DNA of 64,000 bases from JBCBKP01 sp038521625 (GTDB lineage Bacteria; Planctomycetota; Phycisphaerae; Phycisphaerales; UBA1924), in the NCBI GenBank assembly GCA_038521625.1, contig JBCBKP010000013.1:16395-80394 (forward strand), written 5' to 3'. The position numbers and the translations under genes are program-made. Under the pieces are notes generated by a model, which did no database searches, was not told where the DNA came from, and saw only the letters and a program-made list of their open reading frames with translations. Shown here piece after piece: positions 19,035-27,910 of the stretch. Position 1 is the stretch's first letter. The number at the start of each line of letters is the position of its first letter.

Positions 19035-19059
19035 CCAAAACGTCGGGATCGCCTAGAAT
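19031..19059 (+). promoter_or_regulatory. Candidate sigma-70-type promoter for gyrA
   Basis: GTGACC (19031-19036) and TAGAAT (19054-19059) are separated by exactly 17 bases, matching 4 of 6 and 5 of 6 consensus positions. The -35 overlaps the stop of the upstream secreted-protein gene. Transcription would start near 19066, giving a 5' leader of about 100 bases before the gyrA ATG. Confidence 0.45.
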
Positions 19060-19166
19060 ATCCGACCCAATCCGGCGCCCCGAGGCGCTGTCCCGGATGC
19101 CGCCCGCGAGGGCTTCCCACGGCGACCGCGACACCAGCGCGAGCCCCCCGCGAGACCCACCCCTCC

Positions 19167-21917
19167 ATGTTAGATCAGGACCCGCCGAGCACCCCCGACA
19201 GTGGTATCCCGCAGCCCGCCGAGGGCGACGAGCAGACCGTCCCCGGCGCCGGGCGGATCGTCGATCTGAAGATTGAATCCGAGCTCCGCGAGAGCTACCT
19301 CACCTACGCGATGAGCACGATCATGGATCGTGCGCTGCCAGACGTGCGCGACGGGCTCAAGCCCAGCCAGCGGCGGATCCTGGTTGCGATGAACGACCTG
19401 AACCTGCGTCCGGGCGGCAAGCACCGAAAGTGCGCGAAGATCTGCGGCGACACCTCGGGCAACTACCACCCGCACGGCGAGTCGGTGATCTATCCGACGC
19501 TCGTGGGTCTCGCGCAGCCTTGGCGGATGCGTGTCCCGCTGGTCGACCCGCAGGGCAACTTCGGTTCGATCGACGGCGACCCGCCCGCGGCCATGCGATA
19601 CACCGAGGCGCGCATGCACGCCAGCGCGACCGATCTCCTGGCCGACATCAAGCTCTCGACGGTCGACTACCAGCCGAACTTCGACGACACCCGCGAGGAG
19701 CCGACCGTCCTGCCGGGCAGGTTCCCGAACCTCCTCGTCAACGGCGGGCTGGGCATCGCGGTCGGCATGGCGACCAGCCTCCCGCCGCACAACCCGGCCG
19801 AGATCCTCGACGCGATCGTGCGCCTGGTCGACAACCCCGACATCACGCTGGCCGAGCTGATGACCGACGAGACCGACGAGGAGGGCAACGTCCTCCGCCT
19901 CGGCGTCAAGGGTCCGGACTTCCCGACCGGCGGCGTCATCCTCGGGCGCCGCGGCATCCTTGAGGCCTACGAGAGCGGGCGCGGGCGTGTGACCGTCCGC
20001 GGCGAGACGCACGTCGAGGACCTCAAGAACGGCAAGCAGCAGATCGTCATCGACTCGATCCCTTACAACCTCGTGCAGAACACGCTGGTCGAGAAGATCG
20101 TCGACGCCGTCAAGGAAGACCGCCTGAAGGAGGTCTCCGACGTCCGAAACGAGTCGGGGCGCAACGCGCAGACCCGCGTCGTGATCGAGCTCAAGAAGGG
20201 CGCCGACCCGGCGGTCGTCGAGAATCAGGTCCTCCAGCACACGCCGCTGCAGCAGACCTTCAGCATCATCAACATCGCGCTGGTCAACCGCCAGCCGCGC
20301 ACGCTCGGCCTGAAGGAGCTGATCAAGCTCTACGTCGAGCACCGCGCCGACGTGATCCGGCGCCGCACGCAGCACCTGCTCCGCGAGGCCAAGAAGCGGG
20401 CGCACGTGCTCGAGGGCATGATCTACGCGGTCACCGACATCGACGAGGTGATCAGGATCATCCGCGGCAGCCGCACACGCGAGGAGGCCATCGAGAAGCT
20501 GATGGCCCGCCGCTACCGCGTCCCGCCCGAGCACCCGGCCTATCCCAAGCTGCCGGCCCGCCTGCTCGCGCGGCTCGAGGCCGCCGAGCGCGTCGGCGGC
20601 GTCGTCCTCAGCCGGACCCAGGCCGAGACCATCGGCGCGATGCGCCTGATCCAGCTCGTCGGGCTGGAGATCGAGCGCCTCATCAAGGACTACACCGAGG
20701 TCACGGCGCAGATCGAGGACCTCGAGTCCATCCTCGCCGATCAAGAGCGCGTCAAGCAGATCATCCGCGACGACTGCGCCGAGATGCGGGCACGCTACGG
20801 CTCGGGCAAGCGAGGCGAGCGCCTCACCAAGATCGAGGAGGCCGCCGGCGACATCGACCTCGAGTCGCTCATCCGCGAGGAGGAGGTCGTCGTCACGATC
20901 ACACGCGGTGGCTACGTCAAGCGGGTCCCCGCCGACACGTACTCCGCCCAGGGGCGTGGGGGCAAGGGCATCCGCGCCGCCGACAGCCGGTCGGGCGACG
21001 ACGTCGTGACCCACCTGTTCGTCGCCTCGACCCACGACGACCTGCTGACCTTCACCGACACCGGGCGCGTCTTCAAGCTGAAGGTCTACGAGCTGCCCGA
21101 GATGAGCCGCACCAGCCGCGGGCGCGCGATCCAGAACTTCATCCAGCTCCGCCCCGGCGAGAAGACCTACGCCTACAGAACGGTCAAGAACTTCGAGGCC
21201 GGCGAGGACAACCTCTTCTTCGTCAGCCGCGGCGGGATCGTCAAGCGCACCGCGCTCCGCGACTACCGCAACGTCAACAAGTCGGGCCTGATCGCCGTCG
21301 GTCTCAAGGAGGGCGACGAGCTCTTCGACGTCCTGCTCACCCGCGGCGGCGACGACATCATCCTTGTCACCTCGTCCGGCACCGCGATCCGCTTCAGCGA
21401 GCAGGACGCCCGCCTGATGGGCCGCTCGGCCGCCGGCGTCAAGGGCATCGAGCTCGCGCCGGGCGCCCGCATCGTCGGCGCCATCAGCGTGCCGATGACC
21501 GACCCCGACGAGAACGGCAGCCGCCTCACCGAGCCCGAGGCGATCGAACACGGCCTCGCGCTGCTCACGATCACCGACCAGGGCTACGGCAAACGCACCG
21601 ACGTCGACGACTATCGCGTCCACGGCCAGGAGGGCCAGCGCAGCCAGAGCCGCGGCGGCAAGGGCCGCATCGACATCAAGCTGTCCTCGAAGAACGGCAC
21701 CCCGGTCGTCGCGATCGCCGTCGACGACGGCGACGACATCGTCGTCGTCACCCGCAACGGCCAGCTCGTCCGGACCAACGCCTCCTCGATCAGCCGGTAC
21801 GGGCGCGGCACACAGGGTGTCCGCGTCGTCGGCGTCAACGACGGCGACGCCGTCATCGCCGCCGCCCGCGTCGTCGAGCGCGAGGAGACCGCCGAGGAGA
21901 GCCCGGTCGAGTCCTGA
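19167..21917 (+). CDS. gyrA: DNA gyrase subunit A
   Basis: 916 residues. GyrA cuts and rejoins DNA and, with GyrB, introduces negative supercoils. The N-terminal breakage-reunion domain is clear (RDGLKPSQRRIL; GDTSGNYHPHGESVIYPT; MRYTEARM with catalytic Tyr145). The C-terminal six-bladed pinwheel begins near residue 570 and contains a GyrA-box-like QGRGGKG at 595-601 (canonical QRRGGKG has Arg at the second place) and a second RGGKG near residue 829. In the quinolone-binding loop Ser106 corresponds to E. coli Ser83, but Pro110 stands where E. coli has Asp87. No Shine-Dalgarno is visible before the ATG. Confidence 0.97.
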   Translation: MLDQDPPSTPDSGIPQPAEGDEQTVPGAGRIVDLKIESELRESYLTYAMSTIMDRALPDVRDGLKPSQRRILVAMNDLNLRPGGKHRKCAKICGDTSGNYHPHGESVIYPTLVGLAQPWRMRVPLVDPQGNFGSIDGDPPAAMRYTEARMHASATDLLADIKLSTVDYQPNFDDTREEPTVLPGRFPNLLVNGGLGIAVGMATSLPPHNPAEILDAIVRLVDNPDITLAELMTDETDEEGNVLRLGVKGPDFPTGGVILGRRGILEAYESGRGRVTVRGETHVEDLKNGKQQIVIDSIPYNLVQNTLVEKIVDAVKEDRLKEVSDVRNESGRNAQTRVVIELKKGADPAVVENQVLQHTPLQQTFSIINIALVNRQPRTLGLKELIKLYVEHRADVIRRRTQHLLREAKKRAHVLEGMIYAVTDIDEVIRIIRGSRTREEAIEKLMARRYRVPPEHPAYPKLPARLLARLEAAERVGGVVLSRTQAETIGAMRLIQLVGLEIERLIKDYTEVTAQIEDLESILADQERVKQIIRDDCAEMRARYGSGKRGERLTKIEEAAGDIDLESLIREEEVVVTITRGGYVKRVPADTYSAQGRGGKGIRAADSRSGDDVVTHLFVASTHDDLLTFTDTGRVFKLKVYELPEMSRTSRGRAIQNFIQLRPGEKTYAYRTVKNFEAGEDNLFFVSRGGIVKRTALRDYRNVNKSGLIAVGLKEGDELFDVLLTRGGDDIILVTSSGTAIRFSEQDARLMGRSAAGVKGIELAPGARIVGAISVPMTDPDENGSRLTEPEAIEHGLALLTITDQGYGKRTDVDDYRVHGQEGQRSQSRGGKGRIDIKLSSKNGTPVVAIAVDDGDDIVVVTRNGQLVRTNASSISRYGRGTQGVRVVGVNDGDAVIAAARVVEREETAEESPVES

Positions 21918-21999
21918 TCGGTGCCCCCGCGTCGGTGTCGATTCCCCGTGACGCCCGGCCCGACCCGCTGTACGCTGTCTGGCTCCGGAGACCCCGCCC

Positions 22000-22353
22000 A
22001 TGGCCATCGACTGGTCCGACAACATCGTCCTCGCGCAGCTCTCCGACGAGCCCGACCTCTCCGACGAGCTCGGCGGCCTGATCGATCGCGTCGGCCAGGT
22101 CACCGCCCATCCGGACGCCTCGGTCCCCAACGTCGTCCTCGATTTCTCGTCCGTGGGCTACGTCAACAGCTCGAACCTCGCCCAGCTTCTCCGTCTCAGC
22201 AAGCGGCTCAGCGAGGCCGGCCGGCAGCTCCGCCTCGCCGGCGTCGCCGACGAGGTCTGGTCGGTCATGATGGTGACGGGCCTCGACAAGGTCTTCCGCT
22301 TCGCCCCCGACACCATGACCGCGCTCGCCGGCCTGCAGATCGAGAGCGAATAA
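22000..22353 (+). CDS. STAS-domain protein (anti-anti-sigma-factor-like)
   Basis: 117 residues forming a single STAS domain: VVLDFSSVGYVNSSNLAQLL is the conserved strand-loop-helix, with Ser57/Ser58 at the position usually phosphorylated by an anti-sigma kinase. Such proteins switch partners with serine kinases to control sigma factors or other outputs. GGAG stands 10 bases before the ATG. No kinase gene is nearby, but a SpoIIE-type phosphatase that could dephosphorylate this protein is encoded at 23248-24513, with an ABC ATPase gene between. Confidence 0.85.
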   Translation: MAIDWSDNIVLAQLSDEPDLSDELGGLIDRVGQVTAHPDASVPNVVLDFSSVGYVNSSNLAQLLRLSKRLSEAGRQLRLAGVADEVWSVMMVTGLDKVFRFAPDTMTALAGLQIESE

Positions 22354-22441
22354 CCGGCCTCGGGCCGCCTCCGCCCCCGCGCCGCCCGCGAACCCGGAGC
22401 GACGGGGGGACCCGCCGGGCGCATCCCGGCCGCTACGCTCC

Positions 22442-23236
22442 ATGACCTTGACCACGACCGACGCGAATCCCGGACAGGCCGCCCCCAGCGCGGTCCGCGA
22501 GGGCGTCCTCCGACCGGACATGCCACCGGTCTGCGAGCTGAACCAGGTCCGCAAGGTCTACTACAAGCCCGACGGCTCGGTCATGGTCGAGGCGCTCTGC
22601 GGCGTTGATCTCACCATCCGCCAGGGCGAGTACGTCGCGATCATGGGCTCGTCAGGCTCGGGCAAGTCCACGATGATGAACATCCTGGGCTGCCTCGACC
22701 GCCCGACGACCGGCAGCTACCACCTCGACAACACGCCCGCCGAGTCGATGGACGACGAGTCGCTCAGCAAGTTCCGGGGCGAGAAGATCGGCTTTGTCTT
22801 CCAGGCCTTCAACCTGATCCCGCAGCTCACCGTCGAGGACAACGTCGCGGTCCCGCTGTTCTACCAGGGCGTCTCGGCCGACGAGCGCCGCCAGCGGGCG
22901 ATCGACAAGCTCAAGCTCGTCGACCTCGGCAACCGCGTCGGCCACCGCCCGCGTGAGCTCTCGGGCGGCCAGCAGCAGCGCGTCGCGATCGCCCGCGCTC
23001 TCGTGACCGAGCCGGTCGTGCTGATGGCCGACGAGCCGACGGGGAACCTCGACAGCAAGACCGGCGACGCGATCCTCGAGCTGTTCGAGGGCCTGCACTT
23101 CAACGGCATGACGATCATCATGGTCACGCACGACGACGACGTCGCCGACCGCTGCGAGCGGATCGTCCGCCTCCGCGACGGCCTGCTCGAGTCCGACCGC
23201 GTGCTCCGCGTACGCAAGACCCGCGCGGACGTCTGA
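22442..23236 (+). CDS. ABC transporter ATP-binding protein (MacB/LolD type)
   Basis: 264 residues. Walker A GSSGSGKST, Q-loop FVFQAFNLIPQ, signature LSGGQQQRVA and Walker B VLMADEPTGNLD are all intact, with the H-loop in MVTHD. The FNLIPQLTVEDNV pattern is typical of the MacB/LolD/FtsE branch that powers mechanotransmission rather than classical import. A ~30-residue N-terminal extension precedes the domain. No permease gene is adjacent, so its partner lies elsewhere; the membrane-fusion lipoprotein at 4856 is a candidate but not linked. Confidence 0.9.
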   Translation: MTLTTTDANPGQAAPSAVREGVLRPDMPPVCELNQVRKVYYKPDGSVMVEALCGVDLTIRQGEYVAIMGSSGSGKSTMMNILGCLDRPTTGSYHLDNTPAESMDDESLSKFRGEKIGFVFQAFNLIPQLTVEDNVAVPLFYQGVSADERRQRAIDKLKLVDLGNRVGHRPRELSGGQQQRVAIARALVTEPVVLMADEPTGNLDSKTGDAILELFEGLHFNGMTIIMVTHDDDVADRCERIVRLRDGLLESDRVLRVRKTRADV

Positions 23237-23247
23237 CGCTCGCGCCC

Positions 23248-24513
23248 TCAGGCCGCCTCGCGCGCCTCGCCGCCACGCTCCGGCACCGAGATCACCAGCG
23301 CCGTGACGTCGTCGTCGCGGTGCAGGCTGCCCGCGAACGCGTCGATCTCGCGCTCCAGCGCCGCGATCGCGCCGCGCACCGCGAGCGGCCCGGCCGCGTT
23401 CACGCCCAGCGCGGTCAGCCGTCGCACGTACTCGTCCGGGTCGGCCTGGCCCTTCTCGCCCGGGCGGTCGAACGCGGTCTCGAACCCGTCGCTGTAGAGC
23501 ACGATCGACTCGTGCTCGGCGAGCGAGATCTCGACCTCCGGGAACATCTGCTCTTCGAACACGCCCAGCAGCGGGCCGCCCGTGTCGATCCGCTCGACGC
23601 GCCCGTCTCGGCGCGACAGGATCGGCGGCGGGTGCCCCGCGGTCGCGATCCGTGTCTCCAGCGTCTCGGTGTGGATCAGCCCGTACACGCCCGTCGCGAA
23701 CCGCCCGGTCCCGCCCGCGCGACGGAGGAACGCGTTGTTGAGCCGAGTCAGCGCCTCGCCCGGCGGCACGATCCGGCCCTTCGGGCCGTACCCGTCCACC
23801 TTGGGCATCGCCGAGCTGAGGAACAGCGTCATCATCGCCGCGGGCACGCCGTGCCCGACCGCGTCGGCCAGGAAGAAGCTCAGCGTGTGGTCGTCGAGCT
23901 TCTCGATGTCGAACAGGTCGCCGCTGACGTAGGTCGCCGGGCGCGAGAGCACGCCGGCGTCGACGCGCCCGATCCCCTCGCCCGGTCGGAGCACCAGGTC
24001 GCCCTGCATGCGGGCGGCCCAGCTGAGCTCCTCGTGCACGATCTCGAGCTCCTTGCTCACGCGGCGCTCGCCGACCGAGCTCAGCAGGAGCTCCTCGCGG
24101 AGCCGGTCGATCAGCGGCTGGCGCTGCAGCACCGCCGCGACCTGCTTCGCGGCCTCGCGCGGGTCGTCCGATTCGGTGAACAGCAGCAGCCCGTCGGTCG
24201 ACGCCGCGAGCGCGACCCTCCGGCGCACCGAGGCGTCCAGCCCGCCCGGCGCGACGATCGCCGTGGGCCTGGCCTTGGCGCGGACCAGCCCGAGCAGCGC
24301 GGAGAGCTCGCGTGCCGCCGTCCGCGGCCCCATCTCGATGACGAGAAGGTCGAGGGCGCCGTCGCCGTCCCGCAGACGCGACGTCGCCTCGTCCACGGGC
24401 TCGCGACCGCGGAGCTCCACCGATTCCAGCGACCCGAGAACGGCGTCGGTCCAGGACGAGACGCATCCGCTGCCAGGGGCGGTCGCGATCCAGATGCTCG
24501 TCTTCGACGCCAA
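23248..24513 (-). CDS. SpoIIE/RsbU-type PP2C phosphatase with receiver-like N-terminus
   Basis: 421 residues from the TTG at 24511-24513, which has GGAG 8 bases upstream. The C-terminal half is a SpoIIE phosphatase: VSGDLFDIEKL, FLADAVGHGVPAAMM, IATAGHPPPIL, VLYSDGFETAF and HRDDDVTALVI supply the metal-binding acids. Such enzymes dephosphorylate STAS antagonists. Residues 1-~130 look like a response-regulator fold (LDLLVIEMGP) with Glu60 where the phospho-Asp should be, followed by a helical linker (LIDRLREELLLSS). It is convergent with the ABC ATPase gene and likely partners the STAS protein at 22000. Confidence 0.85.
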   Translation of the reverse strand: MASKTSIWIATAPGSGCVSSWTDAVLGSLESVELRGREPVDEATSRLRDGDGALDLLVIEMGPRTAARELSALLGLVRAKARPTAIVAPGGLDASVRRRVALAASTDGLLLFTESDDPREAAKQVAAVLQRQPLIDRLREELLLSSVGERRVSKELEIVHEELSWAARMQGDLVLRPGEGIGRVDAGVLSRPATYVSGDLFDIEKLDDHTLSFFLADAVGHGVPAAMMTLFLSSAMPKVDGYGPKGRIVPPGEALTRLNNAFLRRAGGTGRFATGVYGLIHTETLETRIATAGHPPPILSRRDGRVERIDTGGPLLGVFEEQMFPEVEISLAEHESIVLYSDGFETAFDRPGEKGQADPDEYVRRLTALGVNAAGPLAVRGAIAALEREIDAFAGSLHRDDDVTALVISVPERGGEAREAA

Positions 24514-24570
24514 CGGCGATCTCCGGTGCCGCCGGGCCAGCCCCTCAGCCCGGTAGCCCTGGGGATCGAC

Positions 24571-25137
24571 CTACTTCGCGAGCCGCTTGAGCGCCTCCCA
24601 GTCGAGCGCGATCTGATCGCCCTCCCGCACGCGCAGCCGCTCGAGCGTGCCCTCGCGCAGCTCGATCACGAACTGCGCGTCGTACCGGCTGGTGTACTTG
24701 GGCAGCCGCGCCTCGTAGACCGCGGCTTGGGCCCGCTGCGCCGGGGTCAGGTCCGGGTCGGTCGCCAGCCAGCCCGGCTCGCCCTCGCCCTCCCCGCGCG
24801 GCGGTTCGGCCGGCATCGTGTACATCTTCAACACGCGCCCCCTCGAATCGAGGTAGGCGATGTCGATCGCGACGAGGCAGTCCCGCATCAGGAAGCTCAT
24901 CACCGCCGGCTCGCGGAAGGCGAACAGCATCCCGCCGTCCGCCTCGATCGACTCGCGCCCGCCCAGGCCCGGCACCCGCTTGCTGTCGTCCGCCGCCAGC
25001 TCCAGGCGGAAGGTCTCGCCCTTGATCGGGACCTCGACACGCCCCTGCTCGTCCACCAGCGGCTTCTCGCCGCAGCCCGCGAGCATCAGCCCCGTCAGCG
25101 CGACCGCCAGCCAGCCCCAGATCACCCTCGCAGCCAT
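24571..25137 (-). CDS. DUF192-family lipoprotein
   Basis: 188 residues. The signal ends LTGLMLAGCG, a lipobox with Cys at ~22. The DUF192 fold follows (FRLELAADDSKRVPGLGGRE, GGMLFAFREPAVMSFLMRDCLVAID, VLKMYTMPAE), a small beta-barrel family found as periplasmic proteins of unknown biochemical role. An insertion of ~25 residues separates the TMPAE strand from the final strands (YDAQFVIELREGTLERL). The gene overlaps the end of gluQ by 16 bases and is co-directional with it. Confidence 0.85.
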   Translation of the reverse strand: MAARVIWGWLAVALTGLMLAGCGEKPLVDEQGRVEVPIKGETFRLELAADDSKRVPGLGGRESIEADGGMLFAFREPAVMSFLMRDCLVAIDIAYLDSRGRVLKMYTMPAEPPRGEGEGEPGWLATDPDLTPAQRAQAAVYEARLPKYTSRYDAQFVIELREGTLERLRVREGDQIALDWEALKRLAK

Positions 25138-26123
25138 CGCTCGTGCTCCCGCGTGAAGGTCACATCGTCCGCCCAGCGGCCTCTCGTGACGATGCTATCG
25201 ACCGCGAGCCGTTCGGCGAACTCCGCCGCCGCCATCGGTTCCGGCTCCGCGGTCAGCCCCGTCCACCACGCCAGCAGGCCCACGACCCGGTCCGCCGGAG
25301 CCCCGGACTCGCGGTAGCCCGCCAGCCGCGTGTCGCCGTGGCGTTTGGCCAGCCGCCGCCCGTCCTCCCCGCGGACCAGCCCCACGTGCCACCAGCGCGG
25401 CGTGGCGAGCCCCAGCGCCCGCTGCAGCAGGGCCTGACGCGCCGCCGAGGGGATCAGGTCCCGCCCGCGGACGACGTCGGTCACGCCCTGGCGGGCGTCG
25501 TCGACCACGACCGCGAGCTGGTAGCTCGGGCAGCCCCGCTTGGTCCAGACCACGAAATCGCCGACCTCGCGCGCCACGTCGATCGCGTGCCGGCCCGCGA
25601 CGCGGTCCTCGACCTCGATCTCGCCGGGCTCGACCGCCAGGCGCCAGTTGGTCGCCTCGTCGTCGAACCGCGCCCGACGCCCGCGCTCGAACCCGGCCGG
25701 CCGCAGCGCCGGATCGAAACGCAGCTCGCCGCCCTCGCCCTTGTCCGTCTCGTTCGGCGCGCTCGCCGCCGCCTCGATCTGTTTCCGTGTGAGCGTGCAC
25801 GGGTAGACCAGCCCGGCTTCGGCGAGCGCGCGCATCGCAGCGCGGTACGGCTCCAGATCGGCCGACTGCAGCAGCGATGCGCCGTCCCAGGACATCCCGA
25901 GCCACGAGATGAGGTCGATCGTCTGCTCGACCGAGCCCGGTTTCACGCGCGGCGTGTCGAGGTCCTCGATCCGCAGCGCAACGTCCCAGCCCAGCCGTCG
26001 CGCGAGCGCCCAGTTGATCAGGAACGTCCGGGCATTCCCCAGGTGCAGCGCGCCAGTCGGAGAGGGCGCGAGACGTGTTACACCGCCCACGCCACCGCCC
26101 GCATCGCCGCTGAAACCGGACAT
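25122..26123 (-). CDS. gluQ: Glutamyl-Q tRNA(Asp) synthetase
   Basis: 333 residues. It is a glutamyl-tRNA synthetase without the anticodon-binding domain: TRLAPSPTGALHLGNAR contains the HIGH-like signature, LRIEDLDTPRVKPG follows, and RLAKRHGD replaces KMSKS. GluQ charges glutamate onto queuosine in tRNA-Asp. The zinc-binding cysteines of the E. coli enzyme (C-x-C) are replaced here by YPCTLTRKQIE, so zinc may be absent. A short Gly-rich extension precedes the catalytic domain. It is divergent from the pterin dehydratase gene. Confidence 0.85.
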   Translation of the reverse strand: MSGFSGDAGGGVGGVTRLAPSPTGALHLGNARTFLINWALARRLGWDVALRIEDLDTPRVKPGSVEQTIDLISWLGMSWDGASLLQSADLEPYRAAMRALAEAGLVYPCTLTRKQIEAAASAPNETDKGEGGELRFDPALRPAGFERGRRARFDDEATNWRLAVEPGEIEVEDRVAGRHAIDVAREVGDFVVWTKRGCPSYQLAVVVDDARQGVTDVVRGRDLIPSAARQALLQRALGLATPRWWHVGLVRGEDGRRLAKRHGDTRLAGYRESGAPADRVVGLLAWWTGLTAEPEPMAAAEFAERLAVDSIVTRGRWADDVTFTREHERWLRG

Positions 26124-26255
26124 CTCGCCCGCAGGTTAGGGTCGCGGCCGCCCCGCCTGTCGCGACCCGCCGGCAGGGGTAGACTCGCGGCCCGCGGCCA
26201 GGCGCCCGGCCGCGGCGGGGGTCCGAAGGCCCGGGCGCACACGACGGAGCCGCGC

Positions 26256-26543
26256 ATGGCCGCCATCGAGAAGCTCTCCGAGGACACCATCAAGGACAAG
26301 CTCAAGCTCGTCCCCGAGTGGAACGAGGTCAACGGCGAGATCCAGCGCACCTTCCAGTTCGACGACTTCGTCGGGGCGATGGCCTTCGTCAACAAGGTCG
26401 CCGGCTACGCCGAAGAAGCCCAGCACCACCCCGACATCCTCATCCGCTACAACAAGGTCACGCTCACCGTCAGCACGCACGACGCCGGCGGCATCACCGA
26501 CAACGATTTCGACCTCGCACGCCACGCGGACGGGTGCGCCTGA
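26256..26543 (+). CDS. phhB: Pterin-4a-carbinolamine dehydratase
   Basis: 95 residues from the ATG at 26256, with GGAG 6-7 bases upstream. The signature AEEAQHHPDILIRYNKVTL carries the paired histidines that catalyse dehydration of 4a-hydroxytetrahydrobiopterin, and PEWNEVNGEIQRTFQFDDF is the usual first half. In bacteria the enzyme recycles pterin cofactor for phenylalanine hydroxylase or serves in molybdopterin metabolism; no hydroxylase gene is adjacent. Length is normal for the family. Confidence 0.9.
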   Translation: MAAIEKLSEDTIKDKLKLVPEWNEVNGEIQRTFQFDDFVGAMAFVNKVAGYAEEAQHHPDILIRYNKVTLTVSTHDAGGITDNDFDLARHADGCA

Positions 26544-26592
26544 GCACCCACCGCAGCGGGCAGATCACGACACGCACAGACGGAGAAACACG

Positions 26593-27143
26593 ATGAGAAT
26601 CGCCACCCTCGCCATCGCCGCGATCGCGGTCCTCGGCCTCGCCGCCTGCGCCGCCCCCAAGCTGGATGACGACGGACGCGCCGAGCTCGAACTCCGCGGC
26701 CGCACCGCGCTCGCCGAGTTCCGCCGGAACGAGACCGTCGAGCGGTTCTTCCCCGATGCCTATGGCTACGCCATCTTCCCCTCGGTCGCCAAGGGCGCCG
26801 CGGGCATCGGCGGCGCGCGTGAATCGGGCTGGTCTACCGGGGCACCGGTTCCAACGCCGAGCTGACCGGCTCGGCCCGCATGAGCCAGGCCACGATCGGC
26901 GCCCAGATCGGCGGCCAGCGCTACCGCGAGCTGATCCTCTTCCAGGACGCGCTCGCGTACGACCGCTTCATGCGCAGCAACTTCGCGTTCTCCGCCCAGG
27001 CCAGCGCCGTCGCCGCCGACGCCGGCGCCTCCGCCGACGCCGCCTACGAGGCCGGCGTGATGGTCTTCACGATGGAGCGCGGCGGCCTGATGGTCGAGGC
27101 CTCGATCGGAGGACAGGACTTCAACGTCGAGCGGATCGACTGA
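26593..27143 (+). pseudogene. SYLF/YSC84-family lipoprotein gene, interrupted by a frameshift
   Basis: The ATG at 26593 (GGAG 7 bases upstream) starts a lipoprotein signal (VLGLAACA) and the SYLF N-terminal half (FFPDAYGYAIFPSVAKGAAG). After GIGGAR near 26820 the frame is lost and ends at a TGA at 26863. The family sequence resumes in another frame at 26826 (GLVYRGTGSNAELTGSARMS, then QATIGAQIGGQRYRELI, AFSAQASAVAADAGASADA, MVFTMERGGLMVEASIGGQ) and ends at 27143. One missing base around 26820-26826 explains everything. Both halves keep family-like codons, so this is a recent mutation or a sequence error. SYLF proteins bind lipids. Confidence 0.85.
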
Positions 27144-27200
27144 GCGGATCTACGCTGCACGGCCCGGCGGCCTCCGCTCAGGACGAACGAACATCTGCCG

Positions 27201-27701
27201 TCAGAACGCCCAATACAGCAGCGTCCCCGCGAACATCGCCGCCAGACCGAGCCCGAGCAGAACCAGCAAGAGGATGTGCCGGCGCGACGAACCCGCCGGG
27301 GGCTCCGGCAGGACGCCCACCTCGCCTGCCGGCCACGCCGCAGCGCACTCGGGGCAGGTCACGGCGCCGTCGTGCGCGGGGACCGACCGGATGCCGTAGC
27401 CGCAGTGCGGGCAGCGGTGGTGCCCCAGCATCGCGGTGCGCAGCAGCGCGAACCGCTTCGCACGCATCGCGAACCACGGCGCGATCACCCCGCCCCCGAT
27501 CGCCGCGAAGAAGATCGGAACCATCGTCGGGTTCGTCACGGTCTTGACCAGATCCCGCCAAGCCCCCGGGCCCTCGGCCAGCACCGAAACGCCGATCGCG
27601 ACCGCGGTGACGACCACCGCCGCGGCGATGCCCCCGAACCCGATCAAGATCTTCCGCCTGATGTGCGCGTACTCGCCGCCCAGGTCCTCGAGGATCGCCA
27701 C
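27201..27701 (-). CDS. Membrane protein with a cytoplasmic zinc ribbon
   Basis: 166 residues from a GTG at 27699-27701. Three hydrophobic segments (about 18-42, 58-76 and 143-163) surround a zinc-ribbon knuckle pair, CPHCG at residues 97-101 and CPEC at 116-119. The same frame stays open ~30 codons upstream with coding-like sequence (LIDPYPLILLRRFDRIDEP) but lacks an ATG or GTG there, so the true start may be a rarer codon. I know no family. A zinc ribbon between membrane spans is a common layout for uncharacterised planctomycete proteins. Confidence 0.65.
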   Translation of the reverse strand: MAILEDLGGEYAHIRRKILIGFGGIAAAVVVTAVAIGVSVLAEGPGAWRDLVKTVTNPTMVPIFFAAIGGGVIAPWFAMRAKRFALLRTAMLGHHRCPHCGYGIRSVPAHDGAVTCPECAAAWPAGEVGVLPEPPAGSSRRHILLLVLLGLGLAAMFAGTLLYWAF

Positions 27702-27910
27702 GAGCGTGGGCTCGTCGATGCGGTCGAAACGGCGCAGGAGAATCAGGGGGTAGGGGTCGATCAGCGAAACGCGTCGGCCGTTGTGGTCGGTCGTGTGTCC
27801 GGATCCGCTCTAAGCGCGATCGGTGCCCATCACTGTCATTATTGGCGCAAACGCCCGACCGGTCTCAGCTCACCCGATCTCACGTTCGCCGATCGCTACG
27901 GGATTCGAAC
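27702..27910. other. Gap upstream of the zinc-ribbon gene
   Basis: 209 bases on the 5' side of the zinc-ribbon gene and after the 3' end of the PqqB-like gene. The first ~90 bases are in frame with the zinc-ribbon gene and may be coding if a non-standard start is used. The stretch 27830-27850 is locally A+T-rich and could hold a promoter, but no well-spaced -35/-10 pair is visible. Confidence 0.4.

Noticed and set aside
19170..22130. A 986-codon open frame on the minus strand across gyrA
   Set aside because: It mirrors gyrA codons in this G+C-rich DNA; the translation is a monotonous Asp/Val/Leu/Ala/Arg string with no family signature, whereas the plus strand encodes a complete GyrA.
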